NCBI GenBank assembly: GCA_015068035.1
Contig: SVLI01000008.1
Span: 28,663-92,662 of the forward strand
DNA length: 64,000 bases
Direction of reading: 5' to 3'
Source of the DNA: Oscillospiraceae bacterium
GTDB taxonomy: Bacteria > Bacillota > Clostridia > Oscillospirales > Oscillospiraceae
A program made the position numbers and the translations under genes. Shown here piece after piece: positions 59,663 to 64,000 of the stretch. The notes beneath the pieces were generated by a model. The model searched no databases, had not been told where the DNA came from, and was given only the letters and a program-made list of their open reading frames with translations. Within the stretch, counting starts at the first letter, position 1. Each line of letters starts with the position of its first letter.

Positions 59663-60772
59663 TTAAATGAAACCGTAAGCAAGCAGCAACAAAGCAAGGG
59701 CAATCAGATTGGCAGCTGTGAAGTAAACGAGGAATTTTGCGATTTTGGAACCTGGCGAACCCATGTAAAACTTTATTGTAATTAGACTGGCAAGTGAAGC
59801 AATCGGTGTGCCCAAGCCACCGATGTTGACACCGGCGAGCATCTGATGCCATTGGTCGGTAAAGCCGGACAGCACCACAGCAGCAGGCACATTGCTGATC
59901 ACCTGACTGGTACCCACAGCAGTCAGAAGTGTATTCTGTTGAAGCAGTTTTTGCAGAAATAGGCGAATAGTTTCTATGCGTCCCAGATTTTCTGACACAA
60001 TAAAGAAGCAGACAAAGGTCAGCAGAAGCATATAGTCAATTTCCTTTAGCAGCTTCCGATCAATCACGAATAGTGCTATGACAGTGAGCGCTGTTGTTAT
60101 CACGTACGGAACAATTCTGAAAACCGTGAGCAAACATAAAGCGAAAAGGATAAGATATGTAATCAAATTTTTGATGCTGCCAATGCATGCGCGTTCCTGT
60201 TGCTGCCTCGGCATTTCTTTTGGAAGAAGCGTGATGGACGAAGCACACAATGCAAGCAGGCTGATGCCGGCAAGCGGCAACGTAACGGAGAAAAAGTCGC
60301 CAATGCTCATGTTGTAGAATGCGTAAAGATAAAGATTCTGGGGATTACCAACCGGTGTGGCCATGCTGCCGAGATTGGCGGCGATGGTCTGAAACACCGT
60401 TATAGGAATAATACGATTGCGACAACCCAGTCGGTCTAACAACATAAGGGTAAAAGGAATGAAAATGATGAGTGCAACATCATTTGTGACGAACATTGAA
60501 CAGAAGAACGGTAGCAGGACCAGCGTAATGCTAAGGATACGACCGTTGTGAATGCGGTGAAGCAGCTGATAAGTTAACCAATTGAAGATGCCGATGGCCT
60601 TGAATCCGGCAACCACAGCCATAAGACACAAGAGCAGGCAGAGTACCCGGAAATCAATATAATGCAAGTATTCACGATCCGGCGGCACAAAGAACATCGT
60701 CAAAATGGCACAACATGCCGCAATGCAGAGGACAGATTCTTTCGAGATGAATTCTTTAATCTTTCTGATCAT
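59663..60772 (-). CDS. SLC13/ArsB/NhaD-superfamily anion transporter
   Basis: The 369-residue membrane protein has about ten helices. It has ion-transporter superfamily features: FVTNDVALIIFIPFTLMLLDRL near residue 90, SMATPVGNPQNLYLYAFYNM near 138, and a symmetric second half with ISNVPAAVVLSGF near 290 and GGLGTPIASLASLI. The paired NxP/TP-containing hairpins are typical of CitMHS, DASS and ArsB relatives. Substrate could be a di- or tricarboxylate, arsenite or another anion. The sequence does not decide. It is shorter than most SLC13 members. The region is more AT-rich than the left part of the window. Confidence 0.82.
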   Translation of the reverse strand: MIRKIKEFISKESVLCIAACCAILTMFFVPPDREYLHYIDFRVLCLLLCLMAVVAGFKAIGIFNWLTYQLLHRIHNGRILSITLVLLPFFCSMFVTNDVALIIFIPFTLMLLDRLGCRNRIIPITVFQTIAANLGSMATPVGNPQNLYLYAFYNMSIGDFFSVTLPLAGISLLALCASSITLLPKEMPRQQQERACIGSIKNLITYLILFALCLLTVFRIVPYVITTALTVIALFVIDRKLLKEIDYMLLLTFVCFFIVSENLGRIETIRLFLQKLLQQNTLLTAVGTSQVISNVPAAVVLSGFTDQWHQMLAGVNIGGLGTPIASLASLITIKFYMGSPGSKIAKFLVYFTAANLIALALLLLAYGFI

Positions 60773-61212
60773 GGATGTGGTCTTCTTTCTTGAAAAGAGT
60801 AACAGCTAATGGGAATGATGGATACAGATGTAACCACACTTGATTTTGTAGCCAAGGTGTGTTTGGATGTGCGCAGCATTATTTCTTTCAAGCACATAGG
60901 AATAAATGTTTTTCGCAGAACTTTGACAATATTTGGGGTAAACAGTTCATACGGCTGGAATCTGCCGTTATAATTTCAGTACTGCAATTAATTCCTCTCC
61001 ACTCGCTCTAATCGTAACATACTTTATTCCTCGCCAAATTCTGTTTGTGTAACAGGATTATAGCATAAACGAATTTGGTTTTCTATGCGAAAGAAATATA
61101 AACACGTGTCCAAGAGGCTGATCGCTAAAAATTCTGAAAAACTTTAAGTGTTTTTACGAATTTAACCGTACTATATATGACCGGTTAATTCACATGGCAA
61201 GAGGTGAACTTT
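60773..61212. other. Intergenic region between divergent transporter and sigma-factor genes
   Basis: No convincing gene lies in these 440 bases. On the minus strand TATAAT (61052-61057 region) lacks a clear -35 box. On the plus strand TATAAT at 60969-60974 also has only a weak -35 match (TTCATA). A 7-bp inverted repeat at 61162-61188 sits next to the sigma-factor gene. The stretch is AT-rich. Confidence 0.5.
61162..61188 (+). promoter_or_regulatory. Inverted repeat upstream of the ECF sigma gene
   Basis: TTAACCG (61162-61168) and CGGTTAA (61182-61188) flank TACTATATATGAC, placing a TATATA-like element at the centre, 25-50 bases before the start codon. It could be an operator over the promoter. 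Confidence 0.5.
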
Positions 61213-61749
61213 TTGAATGACGAGAGAACGATAACAGCAATCAGGAACCGAAATGAAGCCGCAATCAATGAAGTGATTACAAAGTACTCTAAACTGCTGT
61301 GGTCGGTTGCAGGCGCGGTTTTGAACAATATGGGATCGACCCAAGATGTCGAGGAGTGTGTTGCAGATACATTTATTTACTTATGGGAACATCCCGAAAA
61401 GTATAATTCACAGCGCGGAAAGCTTAAAACCTGGCTTTCCATTATTGCACGTACCCAAGCGGTAAACAGGTGTCGGGAGATTGCGAAGCAGAATATTATT
61501 CCCCTTGAGGAGTCTGATTTCGTAGATCAACTTGGCATAGTTGATACCTTCCTTGAAGCAGAAACTCGTCGAGCATTGCTTGCGGCAGTAAATGCCTTGG
61601 GCGAGCCGGATCGTGAAATCCTGATCCGCCGCTATTACTATGATCAAAAGCCAAAGGAAATTGCGCTTGCGCTGGATATGAGCGTTAAGCAGGTTGATAA
61701 CCGCCTGTATCAAACAAAATTGAAACTGCGCGAGTTGCTTTCAAACTAA
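61213..61749 (+). CDS. ECF-type sigma-70 family factor
   Basis: The 178-residue protein has sigma region 2 (about residues 20-85: SKLLWSVAGAVLNNMGSTQDVEECVADTFIYLWEH, then LKTWLSIIARTQAVNRCR). Region 4 has a helix-turn-helix (residues about 125-175: LGEPDREILIRRYYYDQKPKEIALALDMSVKQVDNRLYQTKLKLRELL). Such factors steer RNA polymerase to stress or envelope genes. Start choice: AGAGGTG lies 6 bases before a TTG at 61213, while an in-frame GTG at 61204 is part of that ribosome site. The gene downstream is probably its membrane anti-sigma partner. Confidence 0.92.
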   Translation: MNDERTITAIRNRNEAAINEVITKYSKLLWSVAGAVLNNMGSTQDVEECVADTFIYLWEHPEKYNSQRGKLKTWLSIIARTQAVNRCREIAKQNIIPLEESDFVDQLGIVDTFLEAETRRALLAAVNALGEPDREILIRRYYYDQKPKEIALALDMSVKQVDNRLYQTKLKLRELLSN

Positions 61750-61763
61750 ATGAGGAGGTCAAT

Positions 61764-63014
61764 ATGGATTCTTTCAATAAAACGAATTTGCAGAACATAA
61801 AAGATATTTTTGAAGAAAAGACAGGTGTTGCTTTGGAAACTCGGCGCCGCCGTCGGCCCGTCAAAGCGGCTATGCTTGTAGCGGCTGTATTGGTATGCAG
61901 TCTCACGATGACTGCTTTTGCGGCAAATCTGTTTTCCTCTTTATCCGGGGACGAATTGAGCCTTGGGGCTATATATGAGGGGAATGGAATTGTATCCATT
62001 CAAGTTGAAAATCGGTCCGATAAGGAGCTGCGGTTCCAGCAGCAGCTTAAAATTATGCGTTGGTCTACCGGCGAGGAAATTGCTCCGCTTTCTGATGAGA
62101 TTGTCTTTAGCGGAACAGAATTTGAAGCGCATACCAGCGGCGTTATGACGGTAGATCTCTCCGAAGCATACAATATGGGTTTTCTGGAGCAGCCGCTTAC
62201 CGAGGATCACTATTACTTTGTACTGACAAACAACAATTTTGTGTTTGGACAGGACTGGATGTGCGCTGTCTCCTTTGCCGAGCCCATTAAAACAATTGCA
62301 GAGGAACCTAAGCCTATAACTGCCGTTGAAGCGGACAAGGAACTGGTAGCGCAGATCGTGAAGGAACTGCAACCCTACTTTGAAAATTATCATACCGATA
62401 TTGCGGGTCAGCGAAACAACACTGATAACTACCTTGTAAAGTGCCGGGAACTGCTTGCTGCACTTGATCGGGATATTGTTGCCTCGGTAGCATCTCCCTT
62501 GGCTATTGACGGCTTAAATCCGGATGTGGTTTTTGATAAAACCGCTCCGTTGGAAACGCAGCATTGGCTCACGGGTTTGTACGAACACACGCTTGACGGT
62601 TATGGAATCCCCGTTGGCTCCACAGAAGGGGAAAGCGCATTGGTTTTGAGTGCTTATGTTCCCCAGCACAAAGGCGAAGCGGATGGCGGTGCGGAAGTTC
62701 CGCTGCTCTATTTCTTCACCTACAATGTAGAGGACATTCAGAGTCCGGAAGATTATGCCTTTATCCACGGTCAAATTATGACATTTGAGCAGCTGGAGCA
62801 GTACAAGGTTTACGAAGATGAGCGGTATGTTTGCTATGAGGTAACGGATCTGTTCTACACGGATCTTCGTCAGCATGTTGAAAGCATGATCAGCCAGAGA
62901 AGTGATGTCTATTTTGATGAACAGGTTTGGGAACGAGTGGAAAATATTTATGACTACTATAAGGACAGAGATGTTCTTGCCAGTCGTTTCTACTACAATG
63001 TGCCTGTTAAATAA
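61764..63014 (+). CDS. Probable membrane anti-sigma factor with extracytoplasmic sensor domain
   Basis: The 416-residue protein has a cytoplasmic N-tail of about 34 residues ending in five Arg. One membrane helix follows at about 36-54 (MLVAAVLVCSLTMTAFAAN), then about 360 extracytoplasmic residues. The first 110 outside residues are beta-rich (YEGNGIVSIQVENRSDKELRF), like an immunoglobulin-type domain. The rest is mixed, with a charged middle and aromatic-rich C-terminus. The gene is 14 bases after the ECF sigma stop behind TGAGGAGGTCAAT. Context and topology suggest it binds the sigma factor and releases it on an outside signal. No ZAS zinc motif (HX3CX2C) is present. Confidence 0.75.
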   Translation: MDSFNKTNLQNIKDIFEEKTGVALETRRRRRPVKAAMLVAAVLVCSLTMTAFAANLFSSLSGDELSLGAIYEGNGIVSIQVENRSDKELRFQQQLKIMRWSTGEEIAPLSDEIVFSGTEFEAHTSGVMTVDLSEAYNMGFLEQPLTEDHYYFVLTNNNFVFGQDWMCAVSFAEPIKTIAEEPKPITAVEADKELVAQIVKELQPYFENYHTDIAGQRNNTDNYLVKCRELLAALDRDIVASVASPLAIDGLNPDVVFDKTAPLETQHWLTGLYEHTLDGYGIPVGSTEGESALVLSAYVPQHKGEADGGAEVPLLYFFTYNVEDIQSPEDYAFIHGQIMTFEQLEQYKVYEDERYVCYEVTDLFYTDLRQHVESMISQRSDVYFDEQVWERVENIYDYYKDRDVLASRFYYNVPVK

Positions 63015-63100
63015 TGAATTCCTTAGATGTGAGCTTAAAAGAGTATCAACAAAGCATAATCACCCCTCACCCCCTGCGACGTAATTAACATGGAACAAGC

Positions 63101-63137
63101 AAAACCCCTCTGAAATCAGAGATTTCAGAGGGGTTTT
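63101..63137. terminator. Symmetric terminator after the anti-sigma gene
   Basis: AAAACCCCTCTGAAATC (63101-63117), loop AGA, GATTTCAGAGGGGTTTT (63121-63137) form a perfect 17-bp stem, usable from either side. Confidence 0.9.
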
Positions 63138-63163
63138 GGCAAAGGGCGCACTTATTGATACAA

Positions 63164-63288
63164 TGAACCCCCCTAGCGAAAAAGTGAACCCCCCGGGGTA
63201 ATATTTGAACCCCCCTCAGGAAAAAGTGAACCCCCTAGAAGATTTTTGAACCCCCTGGGTAAAGATGTGCCCCCTAGAAAAGCATTCC
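63164..63288. repeat. Six 21-bp direct repeats beginning TGAACCCCC, possible IS21-type end
   Basis: TGAACCCCC-type units start at 63164, 63185, 63206, 63227, 63247 and 63268 (last one TGCCCCC), a spacing of 20-21 bp or two helical turns. Between them lie AT-rich spacers of about 11 bases, some repeated (GAAAAAG after units 1 and 3). Regularly spaced direct repeats at each terminus are known transposase sites in IS21-family elements. No transposase or second end is in the window, so a solo relic or another protein-binding array is possible. Confidence 0.7.
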
Positions 63289-63291
63289 AAA

Positions 63292-63576
63292 TTAGAGAGT
63301 ACCAGAGGCGCTGTCCAGTAGGGTCGCAAGCATAAGCTTGCCACCTAGCCGGAATGCATAGGCGAATACTTCCATCTCGATGAGACTGTTCATTTCATTA
63401 ATGCAGTCATCATATTTTTCAAGCACCACCAGTTGCTCGGCGGTCATGGTTTCACAGAGTTTATCCCGATTGCGCCCCATAAGCACCAGCAGCTCCTTGA
63501 TCGCCCGGTTCTTTTCTGTGCTTTGCTCCTGCGGGTTAATGTTCCCGTACCAAAATGATTCGAGTATGTTTTCCAA
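63292..63576 (-). CDS. DUF6809-like small protein
   Basis: The 94-residue protein has the pattern MENILESFWYGNINPQEQ near the start, a middle helical segment (LVLMGRNRDKLCETMTAEQLVVLEKYDDCINEMNSLIE) and the C-terminal FAYAFRLGGKLMLATLL. This resembles the small DUF6809 proteins common in gut Firmicutes mobile regions. Function unknown. The start is TTG at 63576, with AAGGGGGTG 8 bases before. It is 15 bases downstream of a 31-residue reading frame on the same strand. Confidence 0.7.
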   Translation of the reverse strand: MENILESFWYGNINPQEQSTEKNRAIKELLVLMGRNRDKLCETMTAEQLVVLEKYDDCINEMNSLIEMEVFAYAFRLGGKLMLATLLDSASGTL

Positions 63577-63591
63577 TGTATCACACCCCCT

Positions 63592-63687
63592 TCATAAAAG
63601 TGAAACTGCCGCATCACTGAGATTACTCCCAGGGACACGGCAGTTTTGCTTGTATTTAGGATTCTGTTTTTTCTTGGTTATAGGCAT
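63592..63687 (-). CDS. Small 31-residue peptide upstream of the DUF6809-like gene
   Basis: ATG at 63687 follows a strong AAGGAGGTGCAAGCA ribosome site. The product starts with a basic stretch (MPITKKKQNPKYKQNCR) and ends SDAAVSLL. The coding stretch includes the arms of an inverted repeat AACTGCCG/CGGCAGTT, so it may be a leader peptide for the next gene. Coding status is uncertain because of its size. Confidence 0.45.
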   Translation of the reverse strand: MPITKKKQNPKYKQNCRVPGSNLSDAAVSLL

Positions 63688-63920
63688 TGCTTGCACCTCC
63701 TTGCAGCAACGCACTATACCATCACTCCGGCGATAAGTAAAGATAACAAATTGTGAACGAGAAACTTCATAGTAGGAGCTCGATTGAAAGACAGCATATA
63801 TTTTGTGGACTTTTCTTTAGGAATAACTTATACTTATTCTGACACGACAAATACTGTCCTACAAAGATAGATTCCCCGATGGTATCATGATGGTACCACA
63901 AAACAAAGGGAGCGATGTAT

Positions 63921-64000
63921 ATGAAAAACGCAGAAAAAGTCGAGAGTTTTATCCGAAGTGTGTTTGAGGTGTATGGGCTGGACTACAGCCAATACTTCAG
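63921..64000 (+). CDS. N-terminal start of a gene cut by the window edge
   Basis: Only 26 codons are visible: MKNAEKVESFIRSVFEVYGLDYS and a few more. Translation probably starts at ATG 63921 behind AAAGGGAG (8 bases). An in-frame ATG at 63915 is too close to that site. The 230 bases upstream hold a TGGTA/TACCA inverted repeat near 63879-63897 and a GACA/TGTC repeat near 63847-63859 but no clear promoter. Family not recognised. Confidence 0.6.
   Translation, partial: MKNAEKVESFIRSVFEVYGLDYSQYF

Noticed and set aside
63164..63288. CRISPR array
   Set aside because: Units are 20-21 bp end to end with only about 11 bases between short conserved heads. There are no spacers of normal length and no cas genes.
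1..64000. tRNA or rRNA genes, prophage
   Set aside because: No cloverleaf with GTTCGA-type T-loop and CCA context, no rRNA core sequences and no phage structural genes were recognised.

Overview
This window looks like chromosomal DNA of an endospore-forming, low-branching Firmicute of class Clostridia, probably in or near the Oscillospirales. It is moderately GC-rich, with strong AGGAGG-type ribosome sites. It carries a mraZ-type division and cell-wall cluster with a PASTA-bearing SpoVD/PBP2-like transpeptidase, a meso-DAP-type MurE, a small acid-soluble spore protein gene, a Noc/ParB-like protein, and the Gram-positive order rimP-nusA-rnpM-ylxQ-infB-rbfA-nrnA-truB-ribF. I found no rRNA, tRNA, CRISPR array, intact transposase or prophage. 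The species assignment is inference.

Layout. (1) 1-3.6 kb: end of a DMT-type transporter, then uvrC, rsmD, coaD and a coiled-coil gene, tightly packed. (2) 3.7-16.6 kb: the division and murein cluster mraZ-rsmH-ftsL-PBP-murE-mraY-ftsW-murG-murA-ftsQ-ftsZ. murF, murD, murB and ftsA are absent from it. (3) 16.7-24.2 kb: three tandem, separately promoted and terminated two-gene modules. Each encodes an AprA/fumarate-reductase-like flavoprotein of about 652 residues and a 98-residue two-cluster ferredoxin resembling AprB. No sulfate-reduction genes accompany them, so the substrate is unknown. This is the strongest candidate for an undescribed system. (4) 24.3-33.1 kb: a YihY-type membrane protein and the nusA-infB translation operon, which has a promoter followed by an early terminator-like hairpin.

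(5) 33.1-36.1 kb (minus): DUF4330, O-antigen-ligase-like and glycosyltransferase genes, probably for a surface polysaccharide. (6) 36.4-46.2 kb: Na/Pi symporter, spore protein, pyrimidine-nucleoside phosphorylase plus acyl-ACP thioesterase, a possible small RNA, Noc/ParB, DUF169 plus ProC, an unusual NifX-SlyD fusion with a Cys/His-rich linker, and an LDH2-family dehydrogenase. (7) 46.2-53.9 kb (minus): GH43 glycosidase, flavin-reductase-like protein, acyltransferase, HflC/HflK and an MBOAT/SGNH pair for polymer acylation. (8) 54-59.4 kb: MscS channel, a DUF11 protein without signal peptide, and a compact accessory run (macro domain, esterase, ArsC/Spx-like, TIGR04076-like, VWA protein). (9) 59.4-64 kb: more AT-rich accessory DNA with an SLC13/ArsB-like transporter, an ECF sigma factor plus membrane partner, a 21-bp repeat array resembling an IS21-type end, and small hypothetical genes.

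Together, the left half is housekeeping (repair, CoA, wall, division, translation) interrupted by the triplicated redox modules. The right half mixes envelope modification, metabolism and accessory genes. Predicted promoters repeatedly use a TTGCAA/TTGCAT -35 box exactly 17 bp from TATAAT.
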